A stretch of 64,000 bases of DNA from Anisus vortex (lineage: Eukaryota > Mollusca > Gastropoda > Planorbidae): positions 5,712,499 through 5,776,498 of the forward strand of contig OX421501.1 of assembly GCA_949126835.1 (NCBI GenBank), read 5' to 3'. Position numbers and translations under genes: made by a program. Positions 1 to 9,227 of this stretch are shown in pieces. The notes beneath the pieces were generated by a model, which saw only the letters and a list, made by a program, of their open reading frames with translations, made no database searches and was not told the origin of the DNA. Numbering within the stretch: position 1 is the stretch's first letter; every line of letters begins with the position of its first letter.

Positions 1-1227
1 ACTATCGCGGCAAAATATAATATTGATTAATTAAAACAATGGTATGATAAACATTTTTTTTTTTATTTTGAGCATTAAACTTAAATACTAAATAATTAAA
101 GGTGAAATTATGTTATTCATTGAAAAGACTGCAAATGAAAAGATCATAATATATATAGGCTTCGTTAGATGATTTGTTTAATTTCTCCCCCCCCCCCGCC
201 CCTCAATAAAACTAACAGTATATTACACTTCTGATTATTGTTATAAGGAAAATACGAATATACTGAATTTACATCTTTTCTAGTTTACCAGATTTCGAAT
301 TGACAATGTTAACATATTCTAATATATCTTACTTTGGTAGGCCTTTATAAGCAAATCATGCATATTTTTAATGAAACATTCATTGAATTTTTAAAAAAAG
401 TGGATACTAATACAGTGTTTATTATTTACAGTGTAGAGTATACTGCTACATTGTATGCTATATACAGCGTAGTGTATACTGCTACAGTGAACACTATATA
501 CAGTGCAGTGTAATCTGCTACAGTGTACACTATATACAGCTATTCATTGTTTAAACACAAAAAAAGTTTTAGAGGTGTTTTTTTTTCAAAAAATGTCAGA
601 TAAAAGAAAGTTAAAAATAGACCTTTAGTTTGGTGAAACTTCATCTAATTCTGTTATTATTTAAACGGCAAACTATTATCTGACTATTAGATAATTCGTA
701 AATATGTATTTGTTTTTCTTTTTTTTTTTAAATTTAATCTAAAATATATTGAAGTTTAATCTAAAATATATTGAAGACGTTCTAATCTAAATAAGCCGCG
801 AGGGCCGCATACTATCATTTGTCCGCCCGCGCGTTACCCACTGGCTGTAGTTTGGACACCCCTGCATTACATAAATTACACTTGGTCTTGCTTTAAATTA
901 TTTCTATCATCGGTGCGCAACAGTAGTTTAAACAAGAAATTAAACTTCTTTCTGCTGTAGTAAGCCTACGGGTATTCCCGAAACGTCATAACTGCGACGC
1001 AACAAAACACCACTCTTGAACACCGCACTACACGTGGGTCGAGCAATGGCATGTTTTCACGGCCAAAATCAATTATCTACGATAAATCTAAAGCGTATTT
1101 TTGTCTAACGTTCATTTCCGATTTTTATTTGTGTGGCCGAAAAGGTGTAGATTTTTTTTTAGGGGAAACAAGTCGTGCATTAAAACATGAAGATAATCGT
1201 TAGAGCGCTTTTGAAGAAAATTTCCAG

Positions 1228-1228
<1 letters not shown>
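1..1228 (-). repeat. Copy 0: partial 3.1-kb unit, inverted
   Basis: This is the reverse complement of the first ~1.2 kb of the unit, cut by the window edge. On the plus strand it shows the poly(C) tract near 186-198, the 36-bp minisatellite near 425-540, the reversed hAT-like end near 790-870, and the end-1 sequence finishing at about 1228. Small markers match copies 13 and 14: the ATGCAT variant near 357-363, the extra T in the poly(T) near 390, and CTGATTATTG at 231-240. It is therefore the same subtype as those copies. No protein-coding capacity is recognised. Confidence 0.9.
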
Positions 1229-1258
<30 letters not shown>

Positions 1259-1336
1259 CAATTTTAACTCGTATTATAGTATAGGATATATACATACAAT
1301 TTTAACTCGTATAATAGTATAGGATATGTGTATATG
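1229..1336. repeat. Head-to-head linker: (TA)n plus two 36-38 bp units
   Basis: This spacer separates two divergent end-1 sequences (copy 0 minus, copy 1 plus). It holds a (TA)n run and two copies of the linker minisatellite, recognisable by AATTTTAACTCGTATTATAG. The second copy has a base difference (ATAATAG). Similar head-to-head linkers occur at 40560-40671 and 60503-60596. Confidence 0.85.
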
Positions 1337-1565
1337 TGGAAATTTTCTTCAAAAGCGCTCTAACGATTATCTTCATGTTTTAATGCACGACTTGTTTCAC
1401 CTAAAAAAAAATCTACAGCTTTTCGGCCACATAAATAAAATTCGGAAATGATCGTTAGACAAAAATACACAAAAGATTTATCGTAGATAATTGATTTTGG
1501 CCGTGAAAACATGCCATTGCACGATCCACGTGCAGCGCGGCATTCAAGAGCGGTGTTTTGTTGCG

Positions 1566-1577
1566 TCGCAATTATGA
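1566..1577. repeat. Target-site duplication, left copy
   Basis: TCGCAATTATGA is found here and again at 6961-6972, flanking the I-type LINE exactly. Uninterrupted units have TCGCAGTTATGA at the same place, so this is a 12-bp target-site duplication from one retrotransposition event into repeat copy 1. Confidence 0.93.
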
Positions 1578-1689
1578 ATTGAATTGAATTGTTGAATTTC
1601 CGGCTCATCAACATCGAAGGTTATATAGGGCTTTTTTTATAACGTTGTTGTCATTTTTCTCTTGTATCCATTTTATTGTTCTTATATCT
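1578..1689 (-). other. 3' UTR and pentamer tail of the I-type LINE
   Basis: About 110 bp lie between the ORF2 stop and the left target-site duplication. On the minus strand it ends in repeated ATTCA-like pentamers (plus-strand GAATT repeats at 1578-1592). Short tandem repeat tails in place of poly(A) are typical of I-group elements. No AATAAA-type signal stands out. Confidence 0.75.
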
Positions 1690-1814
1690 TTAGATTCTGT
1701 TGTACAGTTGTATGTCTTTAATATAGTTTATTATATGTTTTGGTTTAATTTTGCTGAAAAGTTCATGAAGAGTTCTACAGTAATAGAATTTACGTCGAAT
1801 GTCATCAAATGTAT

Positions 1815-1866
1815 TACATTCCAACAAAATGTGAGACACTGTTAAGTTGGCATTGCAGAAAGCACA
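1815..1866 (-). other. C-terminal CX2CX7HX4C motif of ORF2
   Basis: Downstream of RNase H, in the frame of 2007-1690, lie CAFC then H and C with spacing CX2CX7HX4C, preceded by RLHTGHTKLTH. This arrangement is commonly seen at the C-terminus of I-group and jockey-group ORF2 proteins and may bind nucleic acid. It confirms that the reading frame continues after the frameshift near 2030. Confidence 0.8.
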
Positions 1867-2132
1867 CATTGGGGCCATTTCTCGTTTTAAGATAAACGAA
1901 TGTGTTAGTTTCGTATGTCCTGTATGTAGTCTGCAGAGAATAACTGCGTCCTTTCGAACAAGTTGGCCTGTATCATGCAAGGTTTTTGAATTTTCCAAAT
2001 ATTGCATTCGGTTTTCAAGAAGTTAGTCCATTTTTGTCTTTCATGTTTAATTATTAAAGGTTTCAAGTCTCGATATGGTATTGGGATAATACTCTCTGAT
2101 AACAACAGGGCGGCTTTAGCCTCTCTGTCAGC

Positions 2133-2480
2133 TTTTTCATTTCCATCTATCCCTGCATGACCAGGAACCCAACAGAAAACGACACGTTTGCCTCTTTCAT
2201 ATATTGATTGGTATTTTGTCAAAATGTCCAAGGCAGATATATTCCTGGTATTACAGTTTTCCATAGCAGTAAGACAAGATAACGAATCGGATAAAATAAC
2301 AAAATTTTGGTTTTCTGATTCCTCTGCAATGTCTAATGCCAGGCATATTGCTAAAGCCTCTGCAGTATTTATTGAGATACTGGAATTATATTTTCTTTTT
2401 TTACTTTTATTTGAGGTAAGAGCAACCGAAGATGTCGCTGTATCATTTTTCGATCCGTCTGTGTATATTTGTACATAATT
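2133..2480 (-). pseudogene. RNase H domain of ORF2
   Basis: In the frame of 2717-1905 the four acidic RNase H positions are visible: D in YTDGSK (residue 87 of this frame), E in NTAEAL (120), D in LSDSLS (144) and D in GNEKAD (187). The conserved WVPGHAGI histidine is at 177. The domain itself has no internal stop. It is out of frame with the upstream RT because of a frameshift near 2700. Its presence places the element in the I group. Confidence 0.92.
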
Positions 2481-2688
2481 TGGGTATTTTTGTAGCACTT
2501 CTTGGAACATATCCATGCAAGGATCCTTTTTCTTTCTATGGTTTAATTCTAAGTTTATAGGCGGGATTTCAAAAAGCCATGGTGGAGTTTTTGGTATATA
2601 ATATCTTTTTATAAATCTAAATTCAATTTTAGTTTCGATCATTTCTTTTTCAATTCTAAGTCCAAAAGTTGGTATATATTTTGAGTTT

Positions 2689-4398
2689 TCAGTAAATTTC
2701 TTGTGGGTGAAAAACACATAAATACGCTGGATTATTCGGTAAGGATTTCAGTTTTAGTGCATATTGTAATGATAGCTTGAGTCTTCTATTTTGTAGTGGT
2801 GATTCATTTGCTTCTATCTGCAAACTGGTACATGGAGTAGTTCTAAATGCTCCTAGACATAGACGTAGACATTGATTTTGTACAGGATCAAGCATTTTTA
2901 GATATGTTGTTCTTGCTGATCCGTATACTAAACATCCATAATCTAATTTTGATCGAATGTGTGATCTATATATTTTCAGTAGACTTTTTTTCTCTCCTCC
3001 CCAATCTGTATTTGCTAAAGTTTTCAGTAGATTTGTGGATTTTTGACACTTGGATTTTAGTTCCTTTATATGTAGCAGGAAATTTAATTTACTATCAAAT
3101 GTTACTCCGAGAAATTTGACGTTAGTAGTTACAGGAATCTGTTTTTTATAAAGGTATAGTTCAGGGTCGGGGTGCTTTTTGTGCATCTGACAGAAATGCA
3201 CTACTTTTGTTTTTTGAGCAGAAAATTTAAATCCATTCTTTTCGGTCCATTCTTGAATTTTATTGATTTGAAGTTGTAGATGATTCTGTATTTCTATCGT
3301 ACAATTAGCTCTATAATAGATCACAAAGTCATCGACGTATAGAGAACATTTTGTATTCTGTAATAAGCATTCAGTGATATTGTTTATTTTTATATTAAAT
3401 AGTGTAGGCGACAATACGCTTCCTTGAGGGACACCTTCTTCTTGAATAAATGTATCTGATAAATAATCTCCAATATTTACTTGGAATGTTCGGTTGCTTA
3501 GAAAGTTTGATATAAATTTGGGTAAATTTCTGCTTAAACCTAAGGAATATAGATCTTTTAAAATTCCATATTTTCATGTAGTGTCAAACGCCTTTTCTAA
3601 ATCGAAAAAAACAGCTATCACATGTTCTTTCCTAACAAAAGCTTCTCTAATAAATGTTTCTAATCTAATGAGATGATCTGTTGTTGAATGATTTATTCTA
3701 AATCCACATTGAGTCTTTGATATTAGGTAATTATTTTCCAGAAAATATATTAAGCGTCTTTTTACAATTTTTTCCATAATTTTACAGAAACAATTTGTGA
3801 GGGCTATTGGTTTGTAATTTATTGGATCTGTGTGATCTTTTTTCTCTTTAGGTATTGGAATGGTAATTGCTTTGCTCCATTCCGTAGGAAATATATTTTG
3901 TTGCCAAAGATCATTAACAATTTTTAATAGAGTTTTCAGTGTTAACGTTGGTAGCTGTCTTATAATCTCATTATGAATTGTATCTGGGCCTGGTGCAGTA
4001 TTTTTGGTTTCTTTAATACATTGCGTAAGCTCGTTTATTGATATTGGGGAGTTGTAGTATTCAAATATATTTGTTTCAAAATTTATAGCTTCTTTTTCTA
4101 ATTCTCTTTTTATTTTTTTAAAGGAGTCTGTATAATTTTCAGACGATGAATTTTTTGAAAAGGTCTTTCCAATTTCATTTGCAATATCTTGTGTAGTTTC
4201 TGCATAAGTGCCATCAGCCAGTTTGATTTGTATAATTTGACTTTTTTTTGTATTTCCTTTAATTTTTCGAATCATTTTCCAAATATTAGTTATGGGTGTG
4301 TTTGAATTTATTTTGTTAATATAATTTTGCCATGTAAGCCGTTTCTGTTCTCTGATTACTTGTCGGGTTTTTGCTCGTTCAATTTTAAAGGCTTTCAA
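2689..4398 (-). pseudogene. Reverse transcriptase domain of ORF2
   Basis: Motif A is FFDLEKAFD, with the aspartate at about ORF2 residue 583. The block PQGSVLSPTLFN is near 639-652. The catalytic motif C is YVDD (671-674). The conserved region with APGPDTIHNE and NYKPIALTNCFCKIMEK precedes motif A. A TGA at codon 592, just after motif A, interrupts the palm; the frame then continues unchanged through motif C. An active product would be the polymerase for target-primed reverse transcription. Confidence 0.93.
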
Positions 4399-4494
4399 GT
4401 TTTCTGGAGATGGGTTGGTCTTGAAAATTCTAAGCTGTTTATTTCTAGTTTTAATACTATCTTTACAAATGTTTGTGAACCATGGTTTATTTTT

Positions 4495-5349
4495 TTAAAT
4501 TTTAGATGTTGTTTTAGGTATAGTCCGTTCACAAATTTGATATAATGATTTTAAAAATGTTGAATACTGTTCTTGAGCATTAGAATGTATATTTATTTGA
4601 CAGAGTATTCTGTCGCATTCTAATTTGAATGTATTCCAATCTGCTCTTTTAAAGTTCCAAGTTAATGGTTGTTGAGTTGGTATTTTGGAGTTGGTAGTAA
4701 GCAGGATAGGCTGATGATCTGAACCATAATTATTTTCTAAAACACTCCAGGTAAAGTCCGTAAATAGAGTTGAATCTGCCATTGTTAAATCGAGATAAGA
4801 TGGAGATAAATACGTAGAACTATAAAAAGTCGGAGTACCATCATTAAAAATGCATATATTTCTTTCCTCTAGTAATCTTTCAATTAATTTTCCTCTTTGG
4901 TTTGTATTATGACTTCCCCATATAGGGTTATGGGCATTAAAGTCTCCCATAAGTATAATTGGAGATGGGAGTTGTTTAATTAGATCATCTAGTTGAGAAT
5001 ATAGTATTGTATGATCTGGTGGAATATAAATTGAGCATATAGTTAATGGTTTTATTAATGTAAATCTTACTGCCACAGCTTAAATGCAAGTATTTATTTT
5101 GATCCTCCTATGTAAAATATTGGATGCTATAAATATGGAAGTACCTCCGCATGCAATTTTTTTAGAATGTATTTGGTGATAAGCGGTATAGCCACGCAAT
5201 TCAAATGATTCTGTGTTTAATTTTATTTCCTGTAGACAAATTACTATAGGATTTGTCTCGGTTACAATAAGTTGTAGTTCTGGAATATTGTATTTTAGTC
5301 CTCTACAGTTCCATTGTAAAATATTCTGATATTCTGAATTCATATCCAA
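4495..5349 (-). pseudogene. Apurinic-type endonuclease domain of ORF2
   Basis: This is an AP-like endonuclease of the exonuclease-endonuclease-phosphatase fold. The visible motifs are WNCRG (residues 13-17), LQE with the catalytic E41, MGDFNAHNPIWG (D136, N138) and GSDHQPI (D211, H212). In the family this domain nicks the bottom strand at the target. An in-frame TAA at codon 90 splits the domain, and another ends this stretch at 4495-4497, after which linker sequence continues in the same frame. All main catalytic residues except those affected by truncation are present. Confidence 0.92.
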
Positions 5350-5393
5350 GTGTGTATATTTGTAATATTAATTTCTTTCTTTCCTTATTTTTT

Positions 5394-6834
5394 TTAATTT
5401 GGTTTTTGAAGGGTTTTTATTATAATATTAGATTGAGCTTGATGTGGAGACTTGTTTGTTTTCCGATTACTGCTTTTTGAAATTGTGTCATTTTCTATTT
5501 CATTTTCTTCTATAATTTCCATGTCGTTCTCCCGTGTACTACTATCCGTTTCTTGTTGTGTCCTAGTTTCTGAATTTAAAGGTTGAGACATTGTTTCTTT
5601 TTGTATTTTTAAATCAGTTATTGAATCATCCTTTTCACATGTCTGTCCCACAATGTCCATAGTTTTATTTCCTTTAGATTTTAAGTCCTTACCCTGATTC
5701 ATTTCTTTCATGTTTTTTTTCTTATAATTCTTATTTGATATGTTCTCTGGGTTAACTTTTCCTGGAAGCATTTCTTCTATATTTGATTGTGTTGAGTTCT
5801 CTTTAGTGCATATTATTTCATTTATTTCCCATTTTTTGAATGTTCCATCTAGGTCTTTGTAGTACAATTCTGGTAAAGTGGGTGTCTGGGTTTCAGCGTG
5901 TTTGACTTTTTTTTATGTCTGTTTTAAGAGCTCCAGCATAATTCTTTTCACTTATTAAAGATTTTTGTGTTAGAATAAATTTCTTTGCATCTTGATAAGT
6001 TATATTTTTTTGAGCTTTTAATTTTTGTATATCCTTTTCTTCAATCCATATTGGACACGTTTTTGAGAATGATAGATGTTTTCCTTCACAATTTACACAT
6101 TTCATTTCTGCACTGCATGTTTCCAAGCTGTGTCCTTCATTTCCACAACGTGGACAGACAGCATTTCTTTTGCAGTGTTTTTTCAAGTGACCTAATTTTT
6201 GACAGTTAAAACATCTCGTAGGGTTTGGTATGTAGTCTTCAATTTTGATGTTTAAGAAACCTGCTCTAATTTCCTTTGGAGGAGTTGGTTTATTAAAAGT
6301 TAAAATTATTGTGTTAGTTGCAATTTCTTTTTTATCTCTTTTTATTTTTGTTCTATAAGCTGAGATAACTCCTTGATTTTTTAGTTCTTGTGTTAATTCA
6401 TCTTCCGTACAGCATTCCAACTCTTTTGATTTTATAACTCCCTTTGAGCTGTTTAGGAAGGCATGGGCTTTTGTTTCTATGGCTATTCCTGCCATACTAT
6501 TTGTTCTTAATAAATTGGTTGAGTGCTTTACAGATTTAGGTGGTCCTGCCATCCCAGTTATGGCTTTTTCTATCACAAAGGGTGATAATTTAGTTAGTGG
6601 TTTTTCTGTTTCTTTAGATGAAATTGTAATAAATCTTGGCCATATTTCTGTATTTTCATAGTTGTTTGAATCTTCACCTCTTTTTCGTTTTGTCTCTCTG
6701 CCTTCCATGTTTTCAAGAGTTTGGGTTTGTATATACCCGCGGCTCCAGCCGCTTTTCAAAGTTTTAGTAGCTAGTTTTAGTTTGTTTACTGTTTCGTTAT
6801 ATTTACCAAAAAAATTAATAATAATTAAAATCAC
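5394..6834 (-). pseudogene. ORF1 (Gag-like, three zinc knuckles) of the I-type LINE, frameshifted
   Basis: This is a nucleocapsid-like protein expected to bind the element RNA. The first frame (6834-5893) is 313 codons and ends with three zinc knuckles: C198-C211 (CX2CX4HX4C), C217-C230 (CX2CX4HX4C) and C236-C250 (CX2CX3HX6C). A more likely start than the first ATG is the one at 6708, which begins MEGRETKRKRGED. At a run of A residues near 5911-5918 the frame is lost by one base. The continuation in the next frame (to 5394) is a 157-codon hydrophilic tail rich in K, N, E, S and T without known domains. The whole would be roughly 440-480 residues. The homopolymer frameshift could be a real lesion or an assembly indel. 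Confidence 0.87.
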
Positions 6835-6960
6835 AAAAAATACTTCCTAATAAGTTTCAAACTTTAAATAAGTACGTATTTTCAATAAAAATCTCAAGGA
6901 CGTAAACATTGAGGTCATAACATCACCGCCATCTTCGTTTTTTTTCTCTAATTCTAACCC
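6835..6960 (-). other. 5' UTR of the I-type LINE
   Basis: The region lies between the right target-site duplication and the first ATG. On the minus strand it starts GGGTTAGAATTAGAG and contains GAAGATGGCGGTG. I-group elements carry internal promoters in such 5' regions; no specific element is identifiable here, so this is context only. Confidence 0.6.
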
Positions 6961-6972
6961 TCGCAATTATGA
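6961..6972. repeat. Target-site duplication, right copy
   Basis: Second copy of TCGCAATTATGA. Unit sequence resumes directly after it (CGTTGAGGAAATACCCG against CGTTTCGGGAATACCCG in other copies), which fixes the 5' boundary of the LINE. Confidence 0.93.
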
Positions 6973-8443
6973 CGTTGAGGAAATACCCGTTCAACATTAA
7001 CAAGAAGTTTAATTTCTTGTTTATGCTGGCTGTTTTGCACACCGATGATAGATATAATTTAAAGCAAGACCAAGTGTAATAATATATGTAATGCAGGGTG
7101 TGCAAACTACAGCCAGTGGTTGACTCGCGGGCTGACAAATAATAGTATGCGGCCCTTGAGGCTTATTTAGATTAAAACGTCCTCAACACATCATCTAACG
7201 CAGCCTATACATATTATAATCTTTTCATTTGCAGTCTTTTCAATGAATAACCTAATTTCACCGTTAATTATTTAGTTTTTAAGTTTAATGCTCAAAATAA
7301 AAAAAAAAATTAAAATGTTTATATTAATCAATATTATATTTTGCCGCGATAGTTTATTTTAAATAGTAACACAAATGGAGGATATTAGATAATGTAACAC
7401 CAAACTATATTTTTTTACTTTTTTGTTAAACAATGTTTGGAATAATACATTGAAAACATTGAAAATCTATATATATAAAAAGATCGTGTTTGTGTCCCCA
7501 CGGATCCCCATTGGTCAATTTGTGAGTTTGTGTCACTGACTTATTTAGGCCTAGTCCTATATACTGTCTAATAGCTTTTCACATCTGACATGAGCCTTCT
7601 CTAGCTAAGTTGTTAACGTAGAGGACTGCTGTGCGGGCGACCCGGGTTCGATTCTCCAGTTAGACTATGCCTATTTTTTTTACCCGATTTACATTTATTC
7701 GTAGTCCTTTTTAATTCCTATCAAACATATTTGCCGGCCGTAACTCATTGTTAGCTTGAATGGGTTGAGGGAGGGAGTTAAAAAAATTGACATAATTTTA
7801 TAGGAAAGTTTGACAGTTGTTAAAGTTAATTAATTAATTAATTAATTGGTCATTTATATAGCGCCTCACTCCATGCTAATAAAAGCATGCTCAGCGCGCT
7901 CACAAAATCGAAACGACAATAACACTCTAAAATAGTTTTAAACAAGGTTTTGGCCGATGGAGGCACGAAACGACAATAACATTTTATAAGTTTCAAACAA
8001 GTTTTTTGCTGATGGATGTGTATTTGATCAATTTAGTTGTAAAGAAAAGTCTTCAAATTCTTCTTGAATGCCTTTTTTGACACAGAGTTTTTCAGTGTCT
8101 CAGGTAAGCCGTTCCACAGTGAAGGCGCCACAGATTCAAACGAGCGTACACCAATAGGGGAGGGGTAGAAGAACTAAAAATTGTGACGTAATTCACGATA
8201 ATTTAAATTTAAACTTTTCATTTTCAGTCTTTTAAATAATAATAATAATAATATTTGTATAGCGCTGCCAACAAACATAATGTAAGCTCAGAGCGCGTTT
8301 TACATACAACTAAGAATACGGATATTACACTAGGCCAGTGACAGAGCTAAATTGATGATTAAAAAAAAGACAAAACAAATAAATGTAGCATTAACCGACC
8401 CAACCCATAAATAAGACAGTAAGTTTCTAAAGCATGTTAAATG

Positions 8444-8812
8444 TTATCGAAGGTAAATATTGAAATAATGAGTTTTTAAGTTCTTTTTGAAAGTAACAGT
8501 AGAGCTTGTTCGCCTCAGTTGAATGGGAAGTTGATTCCACACCTTCGGACCGGATACTGAGAAGGCTCTAAGGCCAACGGTCGTCAGAGAGAAACGGGGC
8601 TCTTCCAGAAGCGATGAGTTTGCAGAATGAAGTGTTCTTTGCGGGACATAAGGTCTGATTAGTGCCTTGAGATAGGACGGAAACTCGTTATTAAAAATGC
8701 ACTGATGGCAAAGTAGCGCCACTTTATACTCAATTCTGGCTTTCACGGGGAGCCAGTGGAGCGAGCGTAGAAGGGCAGTTCCCGAGTCTCTTTTAGACTT
8801 GCACATAAACAA
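8444..8812 (-). pseudogene. LINE b remnant in copy 1 (CR1/L2-type RT C-terminus)
   Basis: 122 codons remain open. The protein contains SLHWLPVKARIEYKVALL, then FPSYLKALIRPYVPQRTL, and ends FSVSGPKVWNQLPIQLR, then TFKKNLKTHYF. This pattern, LHWLPV ... SLRSA ... AFSVAGP-WN-LP--LR ... TFK--LKTH-F, is typical of the last ~120 residues of CR1/L2-group ORF2. No catalytic RT motifs are present: it is a 5'-truncated LINE end. Its 3' tail, read on the minus strand, is GCGCTATACAAATATTATT followed by (ATT)n near 8240-8262. Confidence 0.85.
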
Positions 8813-9204
8813 ACGCGCAGTACTTTTATGTATTCGTTGTAGCCTGGCGATTTAATGACATAAATGACATATATTTCTGTTGGATTTAAAACTGACAACT
8901 CTAGCCTACATGTTTTTTTTTTGGTTTAAAATGAGATTAAGCTGGGTTGTTTTTTGTTTTTTTTAGGGGAGGGGGGTTATCGGGCAAAATCTAGATATTA
9001 GACAGCACAAATAAAAATCTGCTTTGACTTAGAATTTAAAGCCCATGTTATTCATAGTAGAAAAAAGAAAAAAGACAAATACAATTTATTGGTCTGGTAA
9101 AGAAGTATTTTTAAAATGTATGCACTGTTGTTTTACATACACATGATGTTAAGGTACAAGCGCCTGCTCTTTATTACCGATCGAATGATCGGTCACCTGG
9201 TACT

Positions 9205-9227
9205 ATATATATATGTGTATATATGTC
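9205..9227. repeat. Short (TA)n linker, copies 1/2
   Basis: A 23-bp TA-rich spacer (with a TGTG interruption) lies between end 2 of copy 1 and end 1 of copy 2. It lacks the 36-38 bp linker minisatellite. The same short form recurs at 15460-15482, 28036-28060, 43735-43759 and 46824-46848. Confidence 0.85.

Larger units (their letters stand above)
1690..5349 (-). pseudogene. ORF2 of the I-type LINE: EN-RT-RNase H-zinc motif, broken
   Basis: This frame would encode about 1,220 residues, the expected size for I-group ORF2. Its role in an active element is to nick the target, reverse-transcribe the element RNA and remove RNA with RNase H. From the start ATG at 5349 one frame runs to about 2700 with in-frame stops at 5080-5082, 4495-4497 and 3574-3576. 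A frameshift near 2700 moves RNase H to another frame, and a second near 2030 restores the first frame for the C-terminal zinc motif. Domain homology continues across every break, so these are later lesions and not separate genes. The start lies 45 nt downstream of the ORF1 stop. The stop at 5080-5082 sits where a sense codon is expected, since reading resumes at once with conserved endonuclease sequence. The stop at 3574-3576 (TGA) probably replaces a tryptophan codon. Confidence 0.9.
1578..6960 (-). mobile_element. I-group non-LTR retrotransposon (nimbus/I-like), near full length, inactivated
   Basis: This is a 5.4-kb LINE on the minus strand with 12-bp target-site duplications. The order from its 5' end at 6960 is: about 125-250 bp of 5' UTR; a Gag-like ORF1 with three zinc knuckles; ORF2 with AP endonuclease, reverse transcriptase, RNase H and a terminal CCHC-type motif; a short 3' UTR; and a tail of two to three ATTCA-type pentamers instead of poly(A). 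An RNase H domain downstream of the RT together with CCHC Gag motifs is the hallmark of the I group; jockey and CR1/L2 elements normally lack RNase H. The 5' end looks complete. Three stops and two frameshifts in ORF2 and one frameshift in ORF1 make it non-autonomous. The closest clade is inferred from domain order, not from a tree. Confidence 0.92.
1337..9204 (+). repeat. Copy 1: 3.1-kb unit interrupted by an I-type LINE
   Basis: End 1 is at 1337-1365 and end 2 at about 9178-9204, but the unit is split at 1577/6961 by a retrotransposon. Without the insert it would be about 2.5 kb, because about 600 bp are missing near 7181-7190: the sequence jumps from the hAT-like module straight to the segment after the poly(G) tract, so the 36-bp minisatellite is absent. 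It is more diverged from the others than they are from each other, for example at 6973-7010, so it is probably an older edge copy. The tRNA-like segment is at 7594-7665, the LINE a tail at 7829-8185 and the LINE b remnant at 8240-8812. Confidence 0.88.

Noticed and set aside
1360..1614. 84-codon minus-strand ORF at the left LINE junction
   Set aside because: It spans the end of the repeat, the target-site duplication and the LINE tail; the reading frame is accidental.
3395..3577. 60-codon ORF between the two RT pieces
   Set aside because: It is in a different frame; the real RT frame continues unchanged across the TGA at 3574-3576.
1645..3676. Plus-strand ORFs inside the I-type LINE
   Set aside because: They are antisense shadows of ORF2; the minus strand carries the recognisable endonuclease, RT and RNase H motifs.
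7466..7500. TCTATATATATAAAAAGATC as a Helitron 5' end or a TATA promoter
   Set aside because: It resembles some Helitron starts and a TATA box, but no matching 3' end or transcript start can be tied to it; composition alone explains it.
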